A model generated the notes under the pieces. That model had not been told where the DNA came from, made no database searches, and was given only the letters and a program-made list of their open reading frames with translations. A program made the position numbers and the translations under genes. Positions 6,495 to 15,000 of a stretch of DNA of 27,574 nucleotides are shown here, piece after piece. Origin of the DNA: a virus. The stretch covers positions 1-27,574 of IMG/VR virus record IMGVR_UViG_3300042288_000241. One strand, written 5' to 3'. Position 1 is the first letter of the stretch; the number at the start of each line of letters is the position of its first letter.

Positions 6495-7259
6495 ATGGCC
6501 ATATCACTTAAAAGTTTGAGAAAGACCGGCGTAGCACGACCGCCCCGAATTGTTCTGTACGGAACTCACGGTATCGGTAAGTCCACTTTCGCCGCCCAAG
6601 CACCGAATCCTGTCTTCATTCAAACCGAGGAAGGATTGGATGCAATAAACGTCACGGCCTTCCCGCTGTGCCAATCGTATGAAGAGATCATAGATGCGAT
6701 TGGATCACTGGCTCAGGAAGATCACGACTTCGGAACCGTTGTGATTGACTCGGCTGACTGGGCTGAGCAACTGGTTCACAAGCGTGTTGCCAAGGACAAC
6801 AACGTGGCTACCATCGACGCCATCGGCTACGGTCGCGGCTACAAGGCGGCAACGGATTACTGGAAGCAGATTCTGGAAGGGCTGGATCACCTCCGCTCCG
6901 ATAAGAATATGCAAGTCATCCTGCTGGCACATACGCAAGTAAAGCGTTTTGATGACCCGCTGGCTGACCCGTATGACCGTTACCAGTTGGACCTGCATCA
7001 TGGCAGCGCAAGCCTGATCAGCGAATGGTGCGACATCCTGATGTTTGCGAACCAGCAGTACAGCACTGTGAAAAGTGATGTGGGTTTCAACCAGAAGGTC
7101 ACTCGCGCTGTCGGTAGCGGTAATCGTGTGCTGTACACCCAAGAGCGTCCGGGTTGGCAGGCTAAGTCCCGCTGGCCGTTGCCGGATCAACTTCCCCTTG
7201 AATACGCCAAGTTTGCAGAGGCGCTTGGCACTTCTATGAACAACGTGATCGGAGAGTAA
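6495..7259 (+). CDS. Sak4-like RecA-fold ATPase (phage recombination)
   Basis: The 254-residue protein has a Walker A motif GTHGIGKST (residues 23-31) directly after the first strand, and a Walker B strand TVVIDSAD ending at D85. A QVILLAHTQVKRFDDP segment near the middle fits the RecA-core sensor region, and there is a C-terminal YTQERPGWQAKSRW segment. This is the plan of the AAA_24/Sak4 group, a shortened RecA-like single-strand annealing ATPase used in phage recombination. Sak4 proteins work with the single-strand binding protein encoded next to them, as here with DUF669 four bases downstream. It begins one base after the previous stop. The annealing function is known for a few family members and is inferred here. 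Confidence 0.85.
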   Translation: MAISLKSLRKTGVARPPRIVLYGTHGIGKSTFAAQAPNPVFIQTEEGLDAINVTAFPLCQSYEEIIDAIGSLAQEDHDFGTVVIDSADWAEQLVHKRVAKDNNVATIDAIGYGRGYKAATDYWKQILEGLDHLRSDKNMQVILLAHTQVKRFDDPLADPYDRYQLDLHHGSASLISEWCDILMFANQQYSTVKSDVGFNQKVTRAVGSGNRVLYTQERPGWQAKSRWPLPDQLPLEYAKFAEALGTSMNNVIGE

Positions 7260-7263
7260 TAAC

Positions 7264-7740
7264 ATGGCATTGCTTAATTTGAATCCTGCTGACTTTGAAA
7301 ACATCAGCGACGGCGCACCTGAGATTCTGCCGGTTGGCGAGTACCAGATGCACATCATCAACTCGGAGCTTCGCGATACGAAGATGGGCGACGGTCAGTA
7401 CCTCTGGCTGGAGTTTGAAATCCTCGGGCCGAAGTATGTCGGTCGCAAGTTCTGGGATCGCCTGAATCTCTTTAACAAGAACGAGACGGCGGTGAAGATT
7501 GCTCGTAAGACTCTGAGCAACATTTGCTCGGCCTTGAACTTTTCGTCGTTGCCGAATGACTCGGTTCAGTTGCACAACAAGGCGCTGAAAGTGGTCATCA
7601 CGCACAAAGAGAACAAGCAAGGCAAGCTGGAAGTGCGTCCGGCGTACTACGGGGTGAATGCTCCTGTGGCGACGGAAACGGCTGCTCCGGCGGCTCCTGC
7701 GGGTGCTGCTCCCAAACCTTGGGAACGGCATAAGAAGTAA
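7264..7740 (+). CDS. DUF669 single-stranded DNA-binding protein
   Basis: A 158-residue protein that matches DUF669 phage SSBs: LPVGEYQMHIINSELRDTKMGDG at the N-terminus, then YLWLEFEILGPKYVGRKFWDRLNL, an OB-fold strand pattern, then a helical part (AVKIARKTLSNICSAL) and VVITHKENKQGKLEVRPAYY. The tail is a flexible Ala/Pro linker ending in PKPWERHKK. Typical SSBs end in acidic residues, so this basic tip is unlike bacterial SSB and may bind a different partner. The binding site GGAGAG lies inside the end of the ATPase gene. It probably coats ssDNA for the Sak4-like ATPase and the nuclease. A strong RNA hairpin follows its stop within 6 nt. Confidence 0.87.
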   Translation: MALLNLNPADFENISDGAPEILPVGEYQMHIINSELRDTKMGDGQYLWLEFEILGPKYVGRKFWDRLNLFNKNETAVKIARKTLSNICSALNFSSLPNDSVQLHNKALKVVITHKENKQGKLEVRPAYYGVNAPVATETAAPAAPAGAAPKPWERHKK

Positions 7741-7745
7741 GTAAA

Positions 7746-7821
7746 GAGGCGTGGCATCCGGAGGGCATTTACCTCTGCCCAACCCCACTACTTCCGGGTG
7801 TCACGCCTCCCTTTGGAGGGG
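7746..7821 (+). promoter_or_regulatory. Structured RNA leader with alternative fold over the nuclease ribosome binding site
   Basis: Bases 7746-7762 pair without a gap to 7793-7809, giving a 17-pair helix with G7754-U7801 and U7757-G7798 as wobbles. Inside it, GGGCA (7763-7767) pairs with TGCCC (7776-7780). The wobbles would be C-A mismatches on the other strand, so the structure favours the rightward RNA. The right arm shares bases 7806-7809 with CCTCC (7806-7810), which can instead pair with the Shine-Dalgarno GGAGG (7815-7819) around a 4-nt loop. The two folds exclude each other: the long helix frees the binding site, the short one hides it. There is no U-tract, so a simple terminator is less likely. 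Confidence 0.55.
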
Positions 7822-7823
7822 CC

Positions 7824-8774
7824 ATGGTTAAGATTCCAGACTTTGAAGATCCCACTTTGAAGGCGGTTGACGCTGCCTTGGAAGCCGAGCAAGAAAGTCG
7901 CCCTAGGAATTATCTAGGGGCATCGGCTATTGGGGATGTATGTGACCGCAAACTGTGGTTAAATTTCCGTTGGGTCAAGCGAGGGTTTATTGAGGCCGCT
8001 GGGCTACGTCGAATTAACGATGGGCACCGGGGTGAACAGGTAGTTGCAGACCTACTCCGCAAGGTAGCGGGGCTAGATCTTTCCACGGAAAAGGAACCCG
8101 GTGTTCAGCACTCCTTTGAGTCGCTAGGCGGACACTTTCGCGGTAACTGCGACGGGCTGATTACGGGCCTGATCCAAGATCCAGACACGCTTTACGTCTG
8201 GGAATGCAAAGTCATTAACGACATCAAGTACAAGAAGCTGGTGTCGCTCAAAATCAAGAACGAATCTGAAGCGTTGAAGAACTGGGACTATGTGTATTAC
8301 GCACAAGCTCAGATCTATATGCACTTCTTCAATGCGCCGAAACATTATCTGACCGCTGCCTCTGCCGGTGTGCGCGACATTACGAGCGTTGTCACTGAGT
8401 ACGATCAGGGCGAAGCCGAGAAGTTTATTGAGAAGGCCAAGCGCATCATTTTCTCACCAAGACCGGCCAGTAAGGTTTCATCTGACCCAGCGTGGCATGA
8501 GTGTAAGTACTGCAACTTCCACAGTATGTGCCATGGCGACGATATGCCGCGTCATAAGTCTTGCCGTACTTGCTTACATAGCACTCCGCTTAAAACGGGC
8601 GGCTGGAAGTGTGAGCTGCACAAGACGGACTTAGACATGGACGCACAAATCAAAGGCTGCGAGAACCATCTCTTTGTCCCTGACCTGATCCCCGGCGAAC
8701 AGATAAACTCGGGTCCTAACTGGGTTGAGTATTCACTGCGGGGTGGGGTTGTATGGATCGACAAATCGAAATAG
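7824..8774 (+). CDS. PD-(D/E)XK nuclease, Cas4/RecB-like, with Fe-S-type cysteines
   Basis: In this 316-residue protein the nuclease core shows H68, D110 (GNCDG), E127-x-K129 (VWECKV) and Q161/Q163 in YYAQAQIYM, the full PD-(D/E)XK set. One cysteine before the core (C40, in DVCDRKLW) and three after it (C227, C230, C236 in ECKYCNFHSMC) match the four-cysteine pattern that holds a 4Fe-4S cluster in Cas4 and AddB. A second set, C247, C250, C263 and C279, makes a separate zinc-ribbon-like unit near the C-terminus. The enzyme probably processes DNA ends for the Sak4/SSB annealing system. It starts with GGAGG only 4 nt before the ATG, beneath the RNA fold described upstream. It overlaps the next gene by 22 nt. 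Nothing here suggests CRISPR adaptation. Confidence 0.85.
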   Translation: MVKIPDFEDPTLKAVDAALEAEQESRPRNYLGASAIGDVCDRKLWLNFRWVKRGFIEAAGLRRINDGHRGEQVVADLLRKVAGLDLSTEKEPGVQHSFESLGGHFRGNCDGLITGLIQDPDTLYVWECKVINDIKYKKLVSLKIKNESEALKNWDYVYYAQAQIYMHFFNAPKHYLTAASAGVRDITSVVTEYDQGEAEKFIEKAKRIIFSPRPASKVSSDPAWHECKYCNFHSMCHGDDMPRHKSCRTCLHSTPLKTGGWKCELHKTDLDMDAQIKGCENHLFVPDLIPGEQINSGPNWVEYSLRGGVVWIDKSK

Positions 8775-8962
8775 ATGAGGACGAGGTAGAAGTAGACGCA
8801 ACCATGCTGCTGACCGCTGACGATTTAGAAATCGTTATGAAGGCTCTGGATTGCTATGCCTACGCTCTCATCATGGCTCAAGCCGTTGGTGAATTAGAAC
8901 GAGTGAAACAAGTGGCAATGTCAATTGTTCAGTCATGCCCAAAACCGGAGTTAGATTCGTGA
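8753..8962 (+). CDS. Small acidic protein of unknown function
   Basis: A 69-residue protein that I do not recognise. It begins with a very acidic stretch (IEIDEDEVEVDA) followed by two predicted helices (TADDLEIVMKALDCYAYALIM and ELERVKQVAMSIVQ). It overlaps the nuclease gene by 22 nt and its stop overlaps the GTG start of the helicase gene, so it is embedded in the operon. A G-rich stretch before the ATG may serve as ribosome binding site. The acidic N-terminus could mimic DNA or bind a basic partner, but that is a guess. Confidence 0.65.
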   Translation: MDRQIEIDEDEVEVDATMLLTADDLEIVMKALDCYAYALIMAQAVGELERVKQVAMSIVQSCPKPELDS

Positions 8963-10638
8963 TTACACTCAGACCCTATCAACAAGAAGCGATAGATAGC
9001 ACTCTTCGGTATTTCCAAGAGCAAGAAGGTAATCCTCTGATCGTGTTGCCTACGGGTACTGGTAAAAGCGTTGTCATCGCAGATTTTTGTAAGCGCGTTT
9101 TAGCGCAGTGGCCAGATACAAAGATTTTGGTTGTGACGCACGTTCGTGAATTGATCCGTCAGAACTACGAAGAGCTAAAAGGTTTGTGGCCCGAAGCTCC
9201 GGCTGGCATCAACTCGGCTGGGCTAAAGAAGCGGGACTATGACCCGTCAATCGTATTCTGTGGGATACAGTCGGTGCATCGGAAGGCATCCAAGTTCGTG
9301 AAGGTGGACTTGGTACTGGTGGATGAAGCGCACCTGATTCCTCGTAAGACCAATACGATGTACCAGAAGTTCCTCAACAACCTGAAGATTATGAACCCTC
9401 ATGTCAGGGTGATTGGATTGACTGCCACGCCATATCGGTTGGATTCTGGATTGTTGCACTCTGGAAACGATAGCCTGTTCGACGGCGTGTCATACGAAGC
9501 CGATTTGAAAGACATGGTGGAGCAGGGCTATCTCACCAAGTTGATGTCCAAGCAGCCCAAGACGCGCCTTGACGTTAGCGGCGTCAGTGTCCGGGGTGGC
9601 GAGTTTGTGCCCGGTGAGCTGGAGCGTGCGGTTAATCGTGCTGATGTGAATGAATCCATCGTGCGGGAAATCGTACTGTTCGGAGCCGAGAGAAAGTCTT
9701 GGCTGATCTTCTGCGCCGGGGTTCAGCACGCTACCGACGTAGCCAACATTGTCAGACGCTATGGGGTCAGTTGTGAAACGATCTTCGGGGATACCCCTGA
9801 CGCAGAGCGGGATCGTATCGTGCGTGACTTCAAGGCCGGGAGAATCCGTTCTATTGCGTCCATGGGGGTGCTCACAACCGGCTTTAACGCCCCTGCTGTA
9901 GATTTGCTTGCACTGCTGCGACCCACTCAGTCAACCGGCTTGTATATACAGATTATGGGACGCGGGATGCGTAACTCGCCGGGTAAGTCAGACTGCTTGG
10001 TTTTGGACTTTGCGGGGAACATTGCACGGCACGGTCCGGTAGATCGGGTGAACCCCAAGAAGCCCCGCCAAACGACCGGAGAAGGCGTAGCGCCGACCAA
10101 GGACTGCCCCAAGTGCATGAGCATCGTTTTTGCGGGGTGCTCCGAGTGTCCTGACTGCGGCTACGTATGGCCACCCACAGCTCCGGCTATCGACCAGACG
10201 GCTACGACGCTGCCGGTGATGAGTGCGAGCGCACCCGCCGAATGGGTCAAGGTCAACTCTGTCACTTATCGGATACACAAGAAGCCCGGTAAGCCTGACT
10301 CCATGCGGGTTGAATATCGCGCTGGGCTGGAGATTTATCGGGAATGGGTGTGCTTCGACCATAAGGGTTACCCCCGTGATAAGGCTCTCAAGTGGTGGCG
10401 CAAGCGTATGACCGGCCCCGGCATTCTCCCCGGCACGACCGTAGACGCTATTGCGAAGGCAGATTCCCTAATGAAGCCCACCGAGATTCAGGTTCGTAAG
10501 AATGGCAAGTACACAGAGATTGTCGAGTTTCGGTTTATGCCCGGTGTGCAAGCGGGAGGCACGGGGGTTCCTGTATCTGCCGCCGCCGGGGGTACTCAAA
10601 ACCAAGGCTCGCTTTTGTTCAATGCGTTGCATGGATGA
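8959..10638 (+). CDS. SF2 DEAH-box helicase with zinc-binding segment
   Basis: A 559-residue protein if started at GTG 8959, which overlaps the previous stop (GTGA), has GGAG at 8947-8950 and gives the typical opening MITLRPYQQEAID. An ATG at 8935 would add eight residues without a binding site. Motifs are the Q-type RPYQ, Walker A PTGTGKS (31-37), DEAH (122-125), TAT (155-157), TTGFNAP near 306 and QIMGRGMR (331-338), all intact. After the helicase core comes CPKC...CSECPDCG (C383, C386, C394, C397, C400), a probable zinc ribbon, then about 150 residues of unknown fold. It is like RecQ-distant, RecG/UvsW-type phage helicases that remodel replication forks and recombination intermediates. The last 137 nt are shared with the next gene in another frame. 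Confidence 0.9.
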   Translation: MITLRPYQQEAIDSTLRYFQEQEGNPLIVLPTGTGKSVVIADFCKRVLAQWPDTKILVVTHVRELIRQNYEELKGLWPEAPAGINSAGLKKRDYDPSIVFCGIQSVHRKASKFVKVDLVLVDEAHLIPRKTNTMYQKFLNNLKIMNPHVRVIGLTATPYRLDSGLLHSGNDSLFDGVSYEADLKDMVEQGYLTKLMSKQPKTRLDVSGVSVRGGEFVPGELERAVNRADVNESIVREIVLFGAERKSWLIFCAGVQHATDVANIVRRYGVSCETIFGDTPDAERDRIVRDFKAGRIRSIASMGVLTTGFNAPAVDLLALLRPTQSTGLYIQIMGRGMRNSPGKSDCLVLDFAGNIARHGPVDRVNPKKPRQTTGEGVAPTKDCPKCMSIVFAGCSECPDCGYVWPPTAPAIDQTATTLPVMSASAPAEWVKVNSVTYRIHKKPGKPDSMRVEYRAGLEIYREWVCFDHKGYPRDKALKWWRKRMTGPGILPGTTVDAIAKADSLMKPTEIQVRKNGKYTEIVEFRFMPGVQAGGTGVPVSAAAGGTQNQGSLLFNALHG

Positions 10639-10846
10639 CTATATGATCGACAAGTCACCAAACGAAAAGATTGCCCTGAACGATGCCGCTGCGGCTGCGG
10701 GTTACTTCATCGAAGCCTGTGGGGTTTATAACTTCTTGGAGTTCAAACCCGACCAGTTTGATGAGTTCATCGAAGCCATCATCACGGCATACGTTGAGTC
10801 GCTTCAGAACCAAAAGGTCGGCTCAGAGGGTGTAAGATTCCCCTAG
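10502..10846 (+). CDS. DUF6511-like zinc-ribbon protein overlapping the helicase gene
   Basis: The protein has 114 residues and is read in a different frame from the helicase, whose end it overlaps by 137 nt. The N-terminus has FGLCPVCKREARGF and RFCSMRCMDDYM, two CxxC/CxxxC pairs of a treble-clef or zinc-ribbon fold. The rest is helical (NEKIALNDAAAAAGYFIEAC, QFDEFIEAIITAYV), as in DUF6511 phage proteins. Since the zinc-binding residues lie inside the overlap, the shared DNA encodes functional sequence in this frame. No strong ribosome binding site precedes ATG 10502, so it may depend on helicase translation. It is the last gene of the rightward operon and its stop shares CTAG with the convergent gene. 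Molecular function is unknown. Confidence 0.72.
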   Translation: MASTQRLSSFGLCPVCKREARGFLYLPPPGVLKTKARFCSMRCMDDYMIDKSPNEKIALNDAAAAAGYFIEACGVYNFLEFKPDQFDEFIEAIITAYVESLQNQKVGSEGVRFP

Positions 10847-11838
10847 ACCTCTTTACCCCGGAACCAAGCCTTACCATGTTCGACGACGCACAGTTCCGGC
10901 TGAAGCATCTTACCGCCCACAAAAGTAAGAACGGCAAAGCCCGATGCCCAGTTGACCGGTCCAGCCTCGGTGTAGTTGAACTGCGGCCCGTATGGTTCCG
11001 CAAGAGTCCCGGTGTCTACGCCATATCTGCGACCGCGATAATCCGCCCACGGCGTAACCTGAAGCTTGTGGAGATGCCCGTGGATATAGGACACCCCAGC
11101 CTTGAGGGTTGAGTTGTACGAAGAGTGAATGCCTCCTCCGACCGGACGGTGCCGTATACAGACCCAGCCATCCTCTTCGCGGTTTAGATGCAACGCCCAT
11201 CCAGCCTCCCAACGCGGGAGATAGTCGAGCAACGTCGTACCTACCATCTCTTCAAACTCGCCAGCTCGACCAGACAGGTAGTTCTCAAATCGACTGTCGT
11301 GGTTACCAATGGTGCGGATTAACTTAGCACCTTGAGCGGCTCTTTCAATCTCAGCGCAGCGATCCTGAACGGTGTGGATCTCGTCCTTCAGCTCGGGCTG
11401 CTTTTCCCACATGATCCGAGCGTGACGGCTAATGCGAGCGCCATCCAAGATGTCGCCATTAAGCACCACCATTGCAGGCTTTAATTGCTTGGCTAACTTA
11501 CAAAAGGCTTCGTGTCCGGGAGTAACAATACCGGGCCAGTAATGCGCATCCGATGCCACAAGAACCACACCATCGTGCAGCTCGTAGTCCATCACATGCT
11601 TGTAGACCTTGGACCGATGCTCTGCGATTTTATCCAGTATCTGCCCTTTTTGTGCTCGCCAGCTATTTCCTAGACCTTTACTCTCAGACGGCAGCGATAT
11701 TCCGTATCTGATTTCTATGGTTCTTCTTCTGGCTCGGATGGCTCGTACGTCCATCTTGAAGAACTCTGAAACTTTACTGGCGCTCTTTAGTTTTTTCCAA
11801 GCTTCGATGAATTCAGAATCATTTACCTTTGTCGGCAC
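10843..11838 (-). CDS. Calcineurin-like metallophosphoesterase
   Basis: The 331-residue protein shows all metal-binding motifs of the superfamily in order: D-x-H in VASDAHYWPG, GD in LNGDILDG, GNHD in TIGNHDSRF, a later CIRHRPV, and GHLHK near the end of the core. The first 70 residues form a small helix-turn-helix-like domain (FIEAWKKLKSASKVSEFFKMDVRAIRARRRTIE), a common N-terminal unit in phage phosphoesterases that may touch DNA. The start is GTG 11838, with AAGGTGG just upstream. It is the last gene of the long leftward operon and meets the rightward operon tail to tail. The substrate could be nucleic acid, a nucleotide or a protein phosphate. Confidence 0.9.
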   Translation of the reverse strand: MPTKVNDSEFIEAWKKLKSASKVSEFFKMDVRAIRARRRTIEIRYGISLPSESKGLGNSWRAQKGQILDKIAEHRSKVYKHVMDYELHDGVVLVASDAHYWPGIVTPGHEAFCKLAKQLKPAMVVLNGDILDGARISRHARIMWEKQPELKDEIHTVQDRCAEIERAAQGAKLIRTIGNHDSRFENYLSGRAGEFEEMVGTTLLDYLPRWEAGWALHLNREEDGWVCIRHRPVGGGIHSSYNSTLKAGVSYIHGHLHKLQVTPWADYRGRRYGVDTGTLAEPYGPQFNYTEAGPVNWASGFAVLTFVGGKMLQPELCVVEHGKAWFRGKEV

Positions 11839-12046
11839 GATCCACCTTTATGCCTAGTTCCTTGCGGCGCTTGTTGGTTGCTTTATCGTCCCGAGATGCA
11901 CGCCATTCCAGATGGCCATCTACAAGTCGATACTCTTCCTTGTGCACCAACGCACAGTCACAGCACTCCGAGTGTGTGTACCCACGGACCCGGTACCATA
12001 TCCCGTCTTCTATTTGGACTGGAATGTACTTGTCCTTCTTTTTCAT
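11819..12046 (-). CDS. Small phage protein with Cys-Cys-x-Cys motif
   Basis: A 75-residue protein with SECCDCALVHKEEYRL followed by LEWRASRDDKATNKRRKEL. Short proteins with a CxDC-x-L-x-H core and an Arg-rich end are frequent in phages, and the cysteines plus His may bind zinc, but I know no function. It overlaps the phosphoesterase gene by 20 nt and follows the large virion protein after 10 nt. The ribosome binding site is weak. Its position suggests translation with the phosphoesterase. Confidence 0.7.
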   Translation of the reverse strand: MKKKDKYIPVQIEDGIWYRVRGYTHSECCDCALVHKEEYRLVDGHLEWRASRDDKATNKRRKELGIKVDRADKGK

Positions 12047-12056
12047 GGGCTTGACT

Positions 12057-15000
12057 CTACCTGTTTGCGTAACGCCTTAGCAAGAGTTCTTCAGCAAGAG
12101 TGTATCCACCGCGAGCCTTCTTGATCCTTTGAGCTTCCATTTGGTGCAGCTTCTCAGCGTAAGCGCTGGACTCTTTAGGGGTGCTAAAGACACCAAGATG
12201 TTTCCCGGTTTTTAAGTAATGGTCGATGGCTTCTTTATCCGAAACCACACGCCCGTTAACTACCGTTGGTATCAGGACTTCCTTTCCATTGATGTTAACG
12301 CCCATGGATCTTACGGTGCTGTAAGTTCCATCCGCGTTACGAACTGCTGGCAATTTTGAGACATCAATGTTGCCGGGTTCAACCAAGCCGCCCTGAGCCA
12401 TTCCTTTAGCCTGAGCGGTCGGCATTAATCGTGATAAAACTTTATCCGTATACTCTCCAACTGTTGGAGCTTTTGGATTTACTGGGTCCCGACGGCTTCG
12501 GCTAATCTCACCGTCTTTAACAGCATCGGGTCCACCATAATAAGCAGCAGCGATTTTCCCCGGATCGTTATTGTAACGACGGGCAAGATCCTGAATTAAA
12601 GCGACACCAGCTTCAGCAAGATGCGAAGGATTATCAAAGCTGTAGTTTTCAGGAATCAATCCAGACTTACGCATGTCATTAAAAGTTTTTTGCGTAACCT
12701 GCATTGGACCCTTTGCGCCAGCATAATTTTCTTTGCTGGTATCTACCTTTCCAGAGGAAGACTCCTGCTCGTAAATAGACTTAATGATTGGAGCCAAATC
12801 TTCAGCATTACGCGAAGAAATGATGTCATCAATGTTGTAAGAATTACCGCTGCCCTCGGTAGGCATTCCAGACTCATCTTCAAAGCCACCCGTAATAATG
12901 TCTTCGGCCAACTGCTCTTGACGCTCTCTACCGCGCTGCTCACGCTCCTCACCGGCAACGGCAGTCTTTCCAGAGGTGTACAAAGCGCGAGGCATAACAT
13001 CAGACAGCGTGTTAGAAAGCTTCTTTAGCCTCCCAGCAACGTCCACCGAGAAGTCAATCTCAGAAGCAACATTTGCTAACTTCTGAACACCGTTGGGGTC
13101 GAGCAACAGTTCTTTGATTGTTTCGTCGGTTTTTTGCAACAAACGGGCTGAATTAACGCGAGACATCAAACGAACTACCTTTTGCGGCAAGCTCGTAATG
13201 CGATCTCGGAAAGTAGATGAGATGTATGGGATGTCCAAGCCCGGAGCTAGTTTAGCCAACGGGTCCAGATCCTCTTTAGTCACGGCAACGCCAACCTTAC
13301 TGATGTCGGCTTGAGCAAGTTTATCTGACAGCAAGCCAACCTTACGCAGCGCAGGCTGGAACGCAGATCCAAATATCTTGTCCAAGGCATCCTTGTTGGC
13401 TGGATTCATTAGGTAATCCATAAACCCAGTCGGGTTCTCATCGGCCAAGGCAATAACCTCAGCACGAAGGGTTCGACGAACTGCCTTAGCAGAATCAGCA
13501 TCCAAGTCACCAATGTCGCGTAAAAGCTTTTCCCGAGACTTGGGATCAGTCATAAACGAACGAGCAAGCGTGGTGTAATTAGGCGCTTCAAACTTGGTCA
13601 GAGCGTTATCCGCAATACGCTTTTGAGCCGCAGCAGCCGCATCATCCAGTTGATTAATACGCGCTCTCAATACGGAGTCGTCGGACAATGCTCCGCGCAA
13701 CTTATTTTCAAGCCCCGGAATCTGGCGAATGATGCCTTCCTTTTGCTTGAGATACTTGGCTAAAGCGCCGGGATTTAATTCCCCATCCTTGACGGCTCTG
13801 TCATAAATTTCACTGATGATAGAGTCTTCGGCAATCTTGTAGCCGTCTTCCTTGCCCACAGCACGAATAAACTGATCGAACGACTCGCTGTTCTTGACGA
13901 TAATCGGAGCCACTTGGGTTGCGTACTTTTTGGAGTCAACGTCTTTAACTCCCTGAGCACCAAACGGTACACCAACTTTCTCGTAATACTTCAGGTCAAT
14001 TGCATCCAAGCGGTCGCTAAAGTCACCCGGAATGGTCTTTCTGGCTTCGTCAACGATTTCTTCAAGCTGCATGACTTTACGCAGAGAATCTTCGCTCATA
14101 CGTTGCCGCTTAAGTTCATTGATTGCCTTCTTGAGCGACTCCACGTTATCAAAGCTCATTGGCAAATGTTCCAACACAGTTTCAGCAGTGCCGGGAACCG
14201 GAAACTCTTTTGGAGCCAAAACGCTCATAATGCGTTTATCAAGGTCAGTATTTTTGCCAAAAATGTCTCGCAAATTGTTCTCACGAACAAAGTCGTAAAT
14301 AGTGCCAACTCCATCAGGCGGCATTTCAACACGAGCGCCTCTAGCCTCACTCAAAAGGGCTTCATATTCCGGAGACACCTCTTGACGAGCAAGCTTCTTC
14401 TTGTCTTCGATCAAGCTTTCAATGCGAGAACCAATTTCTTCCTTGGACTTAGTAGGCTCAAATCCAGAGGCAACGTCTTCAATACGCTGAGACAAAACTT
14501 CTCGACGCTCAGCCACATTGCCAATATCAAGTCCTTTAGGCGGTTCTTTACCCGGAACATATCCCGGCTCAAATATGGAACGACCTTTACCTGTAGCTTC
14601 GTAACGAACGCCAAAGATCTTTTCGACCTTCCCTCGCATATCATCACCAAGCGAAGCCAACGTATCGTTAACTTGCTGACGGAAGGCAGGATCGGTTTTA
14701 GCGAGGCGAATGACTTGTTGTCGAATGACAGGATTATCAGCCAGCGCAACCAGCAGAGGAGCATTCTCGCCGGTAGAAAACTTAGCTGCTTCGCCTGCCT
14801 CTTTAATAATTTCTTGAAGAGAACCAGCGCCTTGCTCTTTGGCTGCGAACTCAAGCAAACGCTTAGCCGCTCCCTTGGCGTACTCTTCAGCAGCCTCATC
14901 GGGAGAGCCAGTAAGTTTGACCTGACGATACTTATCAAGGAGTTCGTTAAAGACTCGCGAGCCTGTTTCTCTTTTAAGAGTGCTTGCGCCACCTGCCAAT

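Noticed and set aside
7824-8774. CRISPR adaptation role for the Cas4-like nuclease
   Set aside because: No repeat-spacer array and no cas1 or cas2 is in the window. The neighbours are phage recombination genes.
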